Positions 35,142 to 45,224 of a stretch of 46,859 bases of DNA are shown piece by piece. Positions within the stretch are counted from its first letter, which is position 1; each line of letters starts with the position of its first letter. Under the pieces are notes generated by a model. It did no database searches. It worked only from the letters and a program-made list of their open reading frames with translations, and was not told the origin of the DNA. Made by a program: the position numbers and the translations under genes. Source of the stretch: Pseudomonas sp. GM21 (lineage in GTDB: Bacteria > Pseudomonadota > Gammaproteobacteria > Pseudomonadales > Pseudomonadaceae); assembly GCF_000282215.1 (NCBI RefSeq), contig NZ_AKJS01000082.1, forward strand, positions 1-46,859, in the 5' to 3' direction.

Positions 35142-35990
35142 TCAGAACGAAACGCCACCTTCACCGACCAGCTTCTCCAACGCCCAGATCAGGACGAAGT
35201 CGATCAGCACGATCAGCACGGCAAACGAGAAAACGGTAGGGTCGAGCGAAGACACGGTGCGGCTGTACATCCAGATCGGCACGGTCATGACGTCGATGGT
35301 GTAGAGGAAATAGGTCACGGTGAATTCATTGAACGAGACGATGAACGCCAGCAGCATGCCCGCCAGAATCCCCGACTTCATCAGCGGCACCACCACATCG
35401 ACAATCGCCCGGGTCGGCGAAGCACCGAGCATTTGCGCGGCCTCCTCGACTTCGCTGCCGATGGACAGCATCGCCGCGGTGCAGTTTTTCACCACGAACG
35501 GCAAGGCCAGGATCACGTGGGCAATCACCAACCGCGAGGTGGTGATCTGGAACGGCAGGCTGTCGAACACCAGCAGCAACGCCAGCCCCAACACCACCAT
35601 CGGAAACACCAGCGGCAGCGACATCAGTTGCAGCGCCACGGCTTTGCCACGGAACTCGCAACGAGTCAGCGCATAAGACGCCGGCACCGCGATGATCGTG
35701 GCGAAGACCATGGTCAGGCACGCCACCATCAAACTGGTGGTCATGGCTTTGCCCAGGCTCAGCACGTCGCTGGCGTCTGGCGACACGAAGGTGTGCCAGG
35801 CGGCCTTGTACCATTGCAGGCTGTAACTGCTCGGCGGGAAGTCGAGGTTCGACGCACCGCTGAACGACATCACGATCATGGTCAGGATCGGCAACACCGC
35901 CAACAACAGGATGAAGCCGGAAAGGATGCCGGCAAACTTGCCGGTTTCGCCCGGCAGCAGGCCATAACGCTTCTTGGTCAGGGTGCTCAT
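35142..35990 (-). CDS. ABC transporter permease, PotC-like
   Basis: This 282-residue inner-membrane permease has about six helices and the EAA loop (EEAAQMLGASPTRAIVDVVV) that contacts the ATPase. It forms the channel with the PotB-like protein, whose stop codon overlaps its ATG by 4 nt. The order of binding protein, permeases and ATPase is that of a type I importer. Confidence 0.9.
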   Translation of the reverse strand: MSTLTKKRYGLLPGETGKFAGILSGFILLLAVLPILTMIVMSFSGASNLDFPPSSYSLQWYKAAWHTFVSPDASDVLSLGKAMTTSLMVACLTMVFATIIAVPASYALTRCEFRGKAVALQLMSLPLVFPMVVLGLALLLVFDSLPFQITTSRLVIAHVILALPFVVKNCTAAMLSIGSEVEEAAQMLGASPTRAIVDVVVPLMKSGILAGMLLAFIVSFNEFTVTYFLYTIDVMTVPIWMYSRTVSSLDPTVFSFAVLIVLIDFVLIWALEKLVGEGGVSF

Positions 35991-36898
35991 TGCGAAGCCT
36001 CCAGCATGCGCCGACGGCGGCCAGTGATGTATTCGGACAAGGTCATGATCGCCAGCGTAGTGACAATCAGCACCACACCGGCCGCGGACGCGGCGGGCCA
36101 GTTCATCAGCGGGGCGATCTGGTCATGGACCATCACCGCCAGCATCGGCACGCGTCGGCCACCGAGCAGCAAAGGCACCACGAAACTGCTGGCGTTGTAG
36201 GCAAATACCAATGTTGCGCCGGTGATAATCCCCGGCATGCTCATCGGCAGCACCACCTGACGGAACACCTGAAAGCGACTGGCGCCCAGGGTCGCGGCGG
36301 CTTCTTCGTAGGTACGGGCGACACCGCGCATGGCGCTGGCAATCGGCAACACGGCCAACGGGAACGCGGTTTGCACCAGGCCCATCAATACGCCGTTCTG
36401 GTTGTACAGCAACATGATCGGGCGCTTGATCAGACCGAGGCCTATCAATGCCTGATTGAGCATGCCGCCAGGTCCGAGAATCACCAGCCAGCCGTAGCTT
36501 TGCAGCAGCAGGTTGACCAGCAATGGCAACAGCACCGCTGCGAGGAAAACCCGGCGCACGAACGGTGAGGTCAGGCGCGACATGGTGTAGGCCACCGGGA
36601 TCGCCAGCACCACGGCGATCACCGCGCTGATCAGCGCCAGGCGCAGGGTCAGCAGCAAGGATTTGAGGTAATACGGTTCCAGCAATTGGGCGTAACTGGC
36701 CAGGCTGAACCCGGTCCATTCCGCGCCTTTGGTGCCCACGCTCATGCGCAGGACCAGCAGGCTGGCGGCGATCAGTACACCCAGAAACAGCATCGACGGC
36801 GTCAGGAAAATCCAGGCGCGGGTCGTCGGCGAAACACCCCGTTGCGCGCGCACGGGGGCGGCGGCACTTACCGGATGAGTCAGAGGTTGGTGTTCCAT
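35987..36898 (-). CDS. ABC transporter permease, PotB-like
   Basis: The 303-residue permease has a soluble N-terminal 25 residues, six helices, and the EAA loop (YEEAAATLGASRFQVFRQVV). The ATG at 36898 was chosen because the longer frame upstream runs into a REP repeat. It is co-translated with the PotC-like gene. About 195 bp containing a REP unit separate it from the binding-protein gene. Confidence 0.9.
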   Translation of the reverse strand: MEHQPLTHPVSAAAPVRAQRGVSPTTRAWIFLTPSMLFLGVLIAASLLVLRMSVGTKGAEWTGFSLASYAQLLEPYYLKSLLLTLRLALISAVIAVVLAIPVAYTMSRLTSPFVRRVFLAAVLLPLLVNLLLQSYGWLVILGPGGMLNQALIGLGLIKRPIMLLYNQNGVLMGLVQTAFPLAVLPIASAMRGVARTYEEAAATLGASRFQVFRQVVLPMSMPGIITGATLVFAYNASSFVVPLLLGGRRVPMLAVMVHDQIAPLMNWPAASAAGVVLIVTTLAIMTLSEYITGRRRRMLEASQ

Positions 36899-36962
36899 AG
36901 CAAAGGGTCTCGTCAATGGAAAGCAGCTGACAAACACAGTCCTTGAAACCACATCGACCCCT

Positions 36963-37052
36963 TGTGGGAGCGAGCCTGCTCGCGATAGCGGTGTGTCAGC
37001 CAACATCATCGGTGAATGTCAGTCCGCAATCGCGAGCAGGCTCGCTCCCACA
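36963..37052. repeat. REP pair, family B (full unit) inside the ABC operon
   Basis: TGTGGGAGCGAGCCTGCTCG (from 36963) and its inverse ending GCTCGCTCCCACA flank the same centre (CCAACAT, GAATGTCAGTCCG) as the unit at 18925-19014. It separates the binding-protein gene from the permeases, a position where such repeats often stabilise the upstream message. Confidence 0.88.
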
Positions 37053-37093
37053 GGGGATCTTCAGTGGCTGAAGACCCTGTGGTTGTCACTCGA

Positions 37094-38197
37094 TCAGGAA
37101 GAAAAGATTTCCGTGTAGCGACGAATCCATTGGTCATGCACGGTGGCCAGGAAGGCGTTGTCGTGCATGATCGCCTTCTCGGCAATCTGCTCTGGCGTGA
37201 GGATGTACGGGCTCTTGCGCGCTTCGGCGGAGATGATCGCCTTGGCGTTGACCGGGCCGTTGTAGATGTCTTCAGCCATCTTGCCCTGCACCACCGGGTC
37301 CAGAGAGTGGTTGATGAAGGCGTACGCCATGTCGGTGTCGCCCGGACGGTTCTTCGGCATTACCGAGAGCATCAGGTCGGTGTAGAAACCTTCCTTCATG
37401 CCGAAGGAAGCGCCGAGGCCGTAGGCCGGATCACGAATCTGTTTCGGGAAGAACGCCGGCGCGTACAAGCCGCCCATGTCCAGGGAGCCGGTGCGGAACA
37501 GCTCGGCAATCTGGTTCGGGTTTTCACCCAGGGTCACCACACGATCTTTCAGCTCGGCGAGTTTCTTGAAGCCCGGCTCAATGTTGTGCTCGTCACCACC
37601 GGCCAGTTTGGCGGCGATGATGATCAGGTCCATGGCCTCGGTCCAGTTTGGCGGCGGCAGGAAAATGTTCGGCGACTGCTCGGCATCCCACAGGGCGGCG
37701 TAGCTGGTTGGTGCTTCTTTCTGGGTGCGAGTGCTGTAGACCAGGCTGTTGCACCACAGCAGGTAACCGATACCGTGGCCGTTGGCGCCGGTGCGGTATT
37801 TTTCCGGTACGTCGACCAGGTTGGGAATACGGTTGAGGTCGGGTTTTTCCAGCAGGTTGGCGGCGGCCAGACCTTCGGCGCCGACGCCGGCCAGGGTGAT
37901 GATGTCGTACTGTGGACGATCACCGCCGGCCTTGAGTTTGGCGACCATTTCCGAGGTGCTGCCGGTGCGGTCAGCGATGACCTTGCAACCGTACTTGTCT
38001 TCGAAGGTCGCTGCGATGTTGCGCAGGGCTGCCAGGCCAGTGTCATCGGACCAGGTCAGTAAACGCAGGGTTTTGCCTGCAAAACGTGTGTCGCTGGCAT
38101 TGGCCTTGATGAACGGCATGCTCATGGCCGCTGCTGCAACCGAAGCTACGCCCACGGTCTTGATGAATTGACGTCTGTTCAGATCATGTTCGCCCAT
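37094..38197 (-). CDS. Extracellular solute-binding protein, spermidine/putrescine type, Tat signal
   Basis: The 367-residue periplasmic receptor delivers substrate to the PotBC-like permeases. Its leader has a twin-arginine motif (NRRQFIK, residues 7-13), then VGVASVAAAAMSMPFIKANA, indicating folded export by Tat. The mature part reads KTLRLLTWSDDTG, FEDKYGCKVIADRTGSTSEM, YDIITLAGVGAEGL, GIGYLLWCNSLVYST, as in the PotD/PotF family. GGGAG lies 8 nt before the ATG. It follows the aldehyde dehydrogenase gene after about 217 bp that hold a strong hairpin. Confidence 0.9.
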   Translation of the reverse strand: MGEHDLNRRQFIKTVGVASVAAAAMSMPFIKANASDTRFAGKTLRLLTWSDDTGLAALRNIAATFEDKYGCKVIADRTGSTSEMVAKLKAGGDRPQYDIITLAGVGAEGLAAANLLEKPDLNRIPNLVDVPEKYRTGANGHGIGYLLWCNSLVYSTRTQKEAPTSYAALWDAEQSPNIFLPPPNWTEAMDLIIIAAKLAGGDEHNIEPGFKKLAELKDRVVTLGENPNQIAELFRTGSLDMGGLYAPAFFPKQIRDPAYGLGASFGMKEGFYTDLMLSVMPKNRPGDTDMAYAFINHSLDPVVQGKMAEDIYNGPVNAKAIISAEARKSPYILTPEQIAEKAIMHDNAFLATVHDQWIRRYTEIFSS

Positions 38198-38372
38198 TAC
38201 GGACTCCCTTTGTTTTTGTAGGTATAAGGCAGGTCGAAACTGTTGCATCCGCGCGACCGGACCAGCGCTATCCCTCGTATTTTCGGGGGCTTGGCTGAGC
38301 CAGCGAGTTCATCCTGAGGTCGTGTAAAACACCTGACTATCGATAAAAACTCATTGAAGCCATGACGCCAGC

Positions 38373-38395
38373 GCATGCCTCAACAAGAGGCATGC
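38373..38395 (-). terminator. Strong hairpin between aldehyde dehydrogenase and binding-protein genes
   Basis: GCATGCCTC and GAGGCATGC form a perfect 9-bp stem with a 5-base loop, about 20 nt after the dehydrogenase stop. In the transcript direction no T-run follows, so it is more likely an mRNA end-protecting or processing structure than a full intrinsic terminator. On the plus strand TTTT follows 6 nt away. Confidence 0.5.
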
Positions 38396-38414
38396 ACTCA
38401 CCTTTTCCGTGCTG

Positions 38415-39863
38415 TCAGATAGCGCGAATCACGTGTTTGATTTCCTGGAACGCCTGCAAACCCCATGGCCCCAACTCGCGGCCGATGCTGCTCTGTTTGT
38501 AACCACCCCAGGCGGTCTGCGGGAAGATCACTTGCGGCGCGTTGATCCACACCAGCCCGGCCTGCAAGGCGTTGGCGACCCGATCAGCCGCCTCGGCATT
38601 GCGCGTGACAATGCTGGCCACCAGACCGAACTGGCTGTCGTTGGCCAAGGCAATCGCCTCGGCTTCAGAGGCAAAACGGCGTACGCAGATCACCGGGCCG
38701 AAAATCTCTTCACCCCACAGCGCACTGTCGAGGGGCACGTCGGTGAAGATTGTCGGCTGCAAAAAATAGCCGCGCGGCAGGTCAGCCGGACGATTGCCAC
38801 CGCATATCAGCTTGGCGCCCGCACTCAAACCACGATCGATGTGGCCAAGCACACGCTGGTATTGCGCCTGATTGACCAGAGCGCCCATTTCCACGGCCGG
38901 GTCGAACGGGTCGGCCACGCGAATGGCTTCGGTGCGCGCCTTCAGCCGCAACAGGAATTCTTCAGCCAGTTCATCGGCGACCAGCACGCGACTGGTGGCG
39001 GAACACATTTGCCCGGCGTTGAAGAATCCACCGCCACAGGCCACTTCCACGGCGAGGTCGAGGTCGGCATCAGCGAGCACCAGCAGCGAGGATTTACCGC
39101 CCAGTTCCAGGCTCACGCCTTTAACGGTTTCCGCCGCCCGCTGCATGACCTGCACACCCACCGCGTTACTGCCGGTGAAGGAAATCTTGGCGATGCGCGG
39201 ATCCGCCGACAATGGCGCGCCGACCGCCAGGCCAGTGCCGCACACCAGGTTGAACACGCCGGCTGGCAAACCGGCCTCAGCGATGATCGCCGCCAATTCC
39301 ATCTCTGGCAGTGGCGTCACTTCCGAAGGTTTGAGCACCACGCAGCAACCGGCGGCCAGGGCCGGGGCGAGTTTCCAGGCGGTGGTGACCATCGGGAAAT
39401 TCCACGGCACGATCAGGCCGACCACACCGGCCGGCTCACGGCGCAGGCGCGCGCTGAAATCGTCGCTTGGTAATTCAACAGCGCTGTCTTGTTTAGCGTC
39501 GAGGCCTTCGGCCAGAGCGGCGTAATACTCGAAGGTAGCGATCACGTCGTCGACGTCGATGGCCGCTTCGAACAGCGGCTTGCCGTTGTTGCTCGACTGC
39601 AAATGCATCAGTTGCTCACGACCTGCCTGCACGCCCGCCGCGATTTTTCGCAGGATCGCGCCACGCTCGGCGCCGGTTGTTTTCGACCACTCGGCGAAGG
39701 CCTTGGTCGCCGCACTCACCGCGTGATCGACGGCCTGTGCATCGCCGCCATTGACGGTGGTCAACAAGGCCTCGGTCGCCGGGTTGATCACGCGCAGGTG
39801 TTCGTTGCCGGCCGACCATTGCCCGTCGATGAACAGACCGTCCAGCGTCGTAGGGAACGTCAT
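38415..39863 (-). CDS. Aldehyde dehydrogenase (NAD(P)+), probably guanidino- or amino-aldehyde specific
   Basis: The 482-residue enzyme oxidises an aldehyde to the acid. Visible marks are VPWNFPMVTTAWKLAPALAA (cofactor site), LELGGKSSLLV (catalytic Glu), FFNAGQMCSATSRV (catalytic Cys) and EEIFGPVICV. It is of the betaine-aldehyde/aminoaldehyde type. Its ATG overlaps the stop of the AruI-like decarboxylase gene (ATGA), so the aldehyde made by that decarboxylase is the expected substrate, such as 4-guanidinobutanal. Substrate assignment is inference. Confidence 0.87.
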   Translation of the reverse strand: MTFPTTLDGLFIDGQWSAGNEHLRVINPATEALLTTVNGGDAQAVDHAVSAATKAFAEWSKTTGAERGAILRKIAAGVQAGREQLMHLQSSNNGKPLFEAAIDVDDVIATFEYYAALAEGLDAKQDSAVELPSDDFSARLRREPAGVVGLIVPWNFPMVTTAWKLAPALAAGCCVVLKPSEVTPLPEMELAAIIAEAGLPAGVFNLVCGTGLAVGAPLSADPRIAKISFTGSNAVGVQVMQRAAETVKGVSLELGGKSSLLVLADADLDLAVEVACGGGFFNAGQMCSATSRVLVADELAEEFLLRLKARTEAIRVADPFDPAVEMGALVNQAQYQRVLGHIDRGLSAGAKLICGGNRPADLPRGYFLQPTIFTDVPLDSALWGEEIFGPVICVRRFASEAEAIALANDSQFGLVASIVTRNAEAADRVANALQAGLVWINAPQVIFPQTAWGGYKQSSIGRELGPWGLQAFQEIKHVIRAI

Positions 39864-41497
39864 TTCGACACCGCCTTCATCCACTGGGTCTGATCGATTT
39901 CAATCAGGGTCGGGCCTTGACGATCGGCCGCGGCACGCAGCGCAGTGCGCAGTTGCTCGACGCCGCTGATCGCTTCCGCGGCGCAACCCAGTGCCTTGGC
40001 CACACCGATGAAGTCCGGGGTGTAGATGTCCACGCCAACCGGCTCGATGGCGCGATTGACCATGTACTTCTTGATCTCTTCGTAGCCCTGGTTATTCCAC
40101 AGCAGCACGATCACCGGGGTGCGCGCTTCAACGGCACTGGCCAGTTCCGGCAGGGTGAATTGCAGGCCACCGTCACCGATCAGGCACACCACTGGTGGAC
40201 GCGAACCGCCTTCAACGCGACCGCCCAGCCAGGCGCCGATAGCGGCCGGCAAGGCGTAACCGAGGGTGCCGTAACCGGTGGACGAGTTGAACCAGCGACG
40301 TGGGCGCTCGGGGTTGAACGTCAGGTTGCCGGTGTAGACAGGCTGGGTCGAATCGCCGACGAACACAGCGTCCGGCAACACGTTCAATACCGTGTCAAGG
40401 AAGAGGGTCTGGGCCAGCGTCGGGGCATCCCAGGTCTGGGCGAGCTCTTCACGCAAACGGGCGGCACGGGCCTGCCCCCAATCGTTGCGACGCTCGGCCA
40501 GCGACTGCTGGGACAGCGCACTCAGCAAAGCCTGGGCGGCATTGCGCGAGTCGGACACCAACGCCACGTGCGGCGGATAGTTGCGCACGGTCTGGTCCGG
40601 GTCGATGTCCACGCGCAGCAATTGGCCAGGAATTTCGAAACCACCGGCGAAGGTGACGTCGTAGTCGGTCTCGGCCAGCTCGGTGCCGATCGCCAATACC
40701 ACGTCCGCCTCAGCCACCAGTGCACGGGTCGCGACCAGGCTTTGGGTGGAACCGATCAGCAACGGATGGCTGGATTCGAGCATGCCTTTGGCATTGATCG
40801 TCAGCGCCACCGGCGCGTCCAGCAGCTCGGCCAGTTTCGTCAGCTCGGCGGCGGCATCGATGGCGCCGCCACCGGCGAGAATCAATGGACGCTTCGCATT
40901 GGCCAGCAATTCGGTCATGCGTGAAACGGCGCTCGGCGATGCGCCAGCGCGGTCGATGTTCACCGGTACGCTGCTGAGCAGGTCATCGGCTTCTTCAACC
41001 AGCACGTCCAACGGAATTTCGATGTGCACGGGGCGCGGACGGCCCGCCTGAAACAGTGCGAAAGCGCGGGCCAGAATACCCGGTAATTCGGACGCCGACA
41101 TCAAGGTATGGGAGAACGCCGACACGCCGGCAACCAATGCACCCTGGTTCGGCAGCTCATGCAACTTGCCGCGACCGCCGCCCAACTGGCTGCGCGATTG
41201 CACGCTGGAGATCACCAGCATCGGGATCGAATCGGCGTAAGCCTGGCCCATCGCCGTGGTGATGTTGGTCATGCCAGGGCCGGTGATGATGAAGCACACA
41301 CCCGGTTTGCCGCTGGTGCGCGCATAACCGTCGGCCATGAAACCGGCGCCCTGTTCGTGACGCGGAGTGACGTGGTTGATGCTCGAACGGGCCAGCCCGC
41401 GATACAGCTCCACGGTGTGAACCCCAGGGATGCCGAACACCTGCTCGACCCCGTAATCTTCGAGTAACTTGACCAATACTTCGCCGCACGTCGCCAT
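39860..41497 (-). CDS. aruI: Thiamine diphosphate-dependent decarboxylase, AruI-like
   Basis: The 545-residue enzyme has the three ThDP-enzyme domains: N-terminal pyrimidine-binding domain with catalytic E48 (PRHEQGAGFMADGYAR), central domain (about 190-320), and pyrophosphate-binding domain with GDGGLQFTLPELASAVEA and NN of the GDG-NN motif. It resembles acetolactate synthase but matches best the 5-guanidino-2-oxopentanoate (2-ketoarginine) decarboxylase AruI of the arginine transaminase pathway. No AruH transaminase gene is adjacent, so another 2-oxo acid is possible. It is first in the minus-strand cluster and divergent from a LysR regulator. Confidence 0.78.
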   Translation of the reverse strand: MATCGEVLVKLLEDYGVEQVFGIPGVHTVELYRGLARSSINHVTPRHEQGAGFMADGYARTSGKPGVCFIITGPGMTNITTAMGQAYADSIPMLVISSVQSRSQLGGGRGKLHELPNQGALVAGVSAFSHTLMSASELPGILARAFALFQAGRPRPVHIEIPLDVLVEEADDLLSSVPVNIDRAGASPSAVSRMTELLANAKRPLILAGGGAIDAAAELTKLAELLDAPVALTINAKGMLESSHPLLIGSTQSLVATRALVAEADVVLAIGTELAETDYDVTFAGGFEIPGQLLRVDIDPDQTVRNYPPHVALVSDSRNAAQALLSALSQQSLAERRNDWGQARAARLREELAQTWDAPTLAQTLFLDTVLNVLPDAVFVGDSTQPVYTGNLTFNPERPRRWFNSSTGYGTLGYALPAAIGAWLGGRVEGGSRPPVVCLIGDGGLQFTLPELASAVEARTPVIVLLWNNQGYEEIKKYMVNRAIEPVGVDIYTPDFIGVAKALGCAAEAISGVEQLRTALRAAADRQGPTLIEIDQTQWMKAVSK

Positions 41498-41658
41498 CTG
41501 ATTTTGCCCTTCTTGTTCGTTTGAGACGCCGGGCCTGCGCAGTGTTTATGATGGGTGGGCAGGTCCAGGGATGGCCTCATTGGAACGGGCGACACGTAGC
41601 CGCAACAATGGATAAAAAGTCATACTAGCCATGTCCTCACGTCATACCTTGGATCCCA

Positions 41659-42540
41659 ATGAAACGACTGCCTCCCCTGCCGGCGCTGCACACTTTTCTG
41701 ATTACCGCGCAGTGCTGCAATTTCACCCGGGCCGCCGAACAGCTGCACATCACCCAAGGCGCGGTCAGCCGACAGATCGCCGGGCTGGAAGATCATCTGG
41801 GTTATGAGCTGTTTATCCGCCAGGCTCGCGGCCTCGCCCTGACGGCTGAAGGACGCGAATGGCTGCCACGGGTGCAGCAGATTTTCGGCTTGATCGACGA
41901 GGCGGTGGAGCAGATCGGCGAGAAGCGCGAAACCCTGCAACTCAAGGCGCCGACCTGCGTCATGCGCTGGCTGTTGCCGCGTCTTTTGCAATGGCAGAGA
42001 GAGCGTCCGGACGTGCCGGTGGAACTGACCACGACGGTCAAGCACGGCGTGGATTTTCATCGCGAACAGTTCGATGCGGCAGTGATGTATGGCGCGCCGC
42101 CGGACAGCGCGCTGGTGTCTCAACGCCTGTTTGATGAACAGTTGACGCCGGTCTGTTCCAAACCGTTGCTCGACGGTCCGGTGCCGTTGCAGACACCTGA
42201 AGACCTTGAGCGGCACATGCTGCTGCATCCCACCCGGGATGAACGGGACTGGAAAGCCTGGCTGGCCACGGCCAATGTTCGCTTGAGCAACGTCGCCAAA
42301 GGTCAGCACTTCGAAACCCTGGACCTGGCGATGTCGATGGCGTCTCAGGGGACGGGTGTCGCGATTGGGGACTGGTCGTTGATTGGCGATGACTTGAGCG
42401 CCGGACGGCTGGTCATGCCGTTTGAACTGAAGGTGAAGACGGGGTTGGCGTATTACCTGGTATTGCCACAAAAGCCCGCACCTTCGTCGAAGTTGCAGGA
42501 ATTGTTGGGATGGTTGGTGGAGCAGGCGCAGTCGCGCTGA
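41659..42540 (+). CDS. LysR family transcriptional regulator (GcvA-like)
   Basis: The 293-residue protein has an N-terminal winged helix (ALHTFLITAQCCNFTRAAEQ, LHITQGAVSRQIAGLE, YELFIRQARGLALTAEG) and a C-terminal effector domain of the GcvA type (LDLAMSMASQGTGVAIGD). The divergent position 160 bp from the decarboxylase gene suggests it controls that cluster in response to its substrate, as is usual for LysR proteins. Confidence 0.9.
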   Translation: MKRLPPLPALHTFLITAQCCNFTRAAEQLHITQGAVSRQIAGLEDHLGYELFIRQARGLALTAEGREWLPRVQQIFGLIDEAVEQIGEKRETLQLKAPTCVMRWLLPRLLQWQRERPDVPVELTTTVKHGVDFHREQFDAAVMYGAPPDSALVSQRLFDEQLTPVCSKPLLDGPVPLQTPEDLERHMLLHPTRDERDWKAWLATANVRLSNVAKGQHFETLDLAMSMASQGTGVAIGDWSLIGDDLSAGRLVMPFELKVKTGLAYYLVLPQKPAPSSKLQELLGWLVEQAQSR

Positions 42541-42564
42541 ATCCCGAAAACCTTGAAGTTTCCC

Positions 42565-42586
42565 CTGTGGGAGCTCGCTCCCACAG
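42565..42586 (+). terminator. Hairpin after the LysR gene (single REP-type palindrome)
   Basis: CTGTGGGAGC-TC-GCTCCCACAG is a perfect 10-bp stem, 25 nt after the stop codon. It looks like a family B repeat pair collapsed to its outer arms. No T-run follows, so termination is uncertain. Confidence 0.6.
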
Positions 42587-42702
42587 CGGTTCATCAGCGT
42601 TTTGAATATCGGGGTACATGCAATGCCGCTTTAGTGGCAACTCACTGGCGCTGACCTATGCTCAAGGTAATACCCAAGGGTATTCGTTCAGAGGTCCACG
42701 CC

Positions 42703-42879
42703 ATGAACATCAAAACAAGAAGGTACCTCACCATCTTCATCACCTGCGCGGTGACGCTGGCGCTGTATGGCACCGCGGCCTGGAGGGTCGAGCAGGCGCG
42801 TCTTCTGCCCCGCGAATTTGCGAGCTGCAACTTCGAGCGCTGCATCCCCCACAACGCAACGCTCAATGCCCTGAAGTAA
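42703..42879 (+). CDS. Small single-pass membrane protein of unknown function
   Basis: The 58-residue product has a basic start, one helix (YLTIFITCAVTLALYGTAAW, about 8-27) and a short C-terminal part with two cysteines (SCNFERCIPH). GAGG lies 8 nt before the ATG at 42703, which is preferred over an in-frame ATG at 42658. It is convergent with the pob regulator, ending 9 bp from its stop. The family is not recognised. Confidence 0.6.
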   Translation: MNIKTRRYLTIFITCAVTLALYGTAAWRVEQARLLPREFASCNFERCIPHNATLNALK

Positions 42880-42888
42880 CGAAGGGGA

Positions 42889-45147
<2,259 letters not shown>

Positions 45148-45166
45148 CTAGCTACCGACTTACACT

Positions 45167-45186
45167 GGCGAGCATCCCTGCTCGCC
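45167..45186 (+). terminator. Hairpin after pobA
   Basis: GGCGAGCA-TCCC-TGCTCGCC is a perfect 8-bp stem about 20 nt after the pobA stop, followed by a weak T-rich stretch (TTGCTTC). It resembles half of a family B repeat and may limit read-through into the MFS gene. Confidence 0.55.
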
Positions 45187-45224
45187 TTGCTTCTGCGAGC
45201 CTATCTTTGCCCGCAGGTTTTACC

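Noticed and set aside
34269..36200. A 643-codon open frame on the plus strand
   Set aside because: It lies antisense to the well-supported ABC ATPase and permease genes; its His/Arg/Gln-rich translation is typical of the opposite strand of GC-rich genes.
18925..37052. Family B and C repeats as a CRISPR array or mobile insertion
   Set aside because: Units are dispersed, inverted and at gene ends, with no regular spacers, cas genes or transposase.
38245..38258. Sigma-54 promoter before the solute-binding protein gene (minus strand)
   Set aside because: GG-N10-GC spacing is present but the -24 element (CCGGTCGC) lacks TGGCAC; only the -12 part fits.
38409..38420. A second lux-box-like half-site (CTGTCAGAT)
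   Set aside because: Only one half is present and it overlaps the end of the aldehyde dehydrogenase coding sequence.
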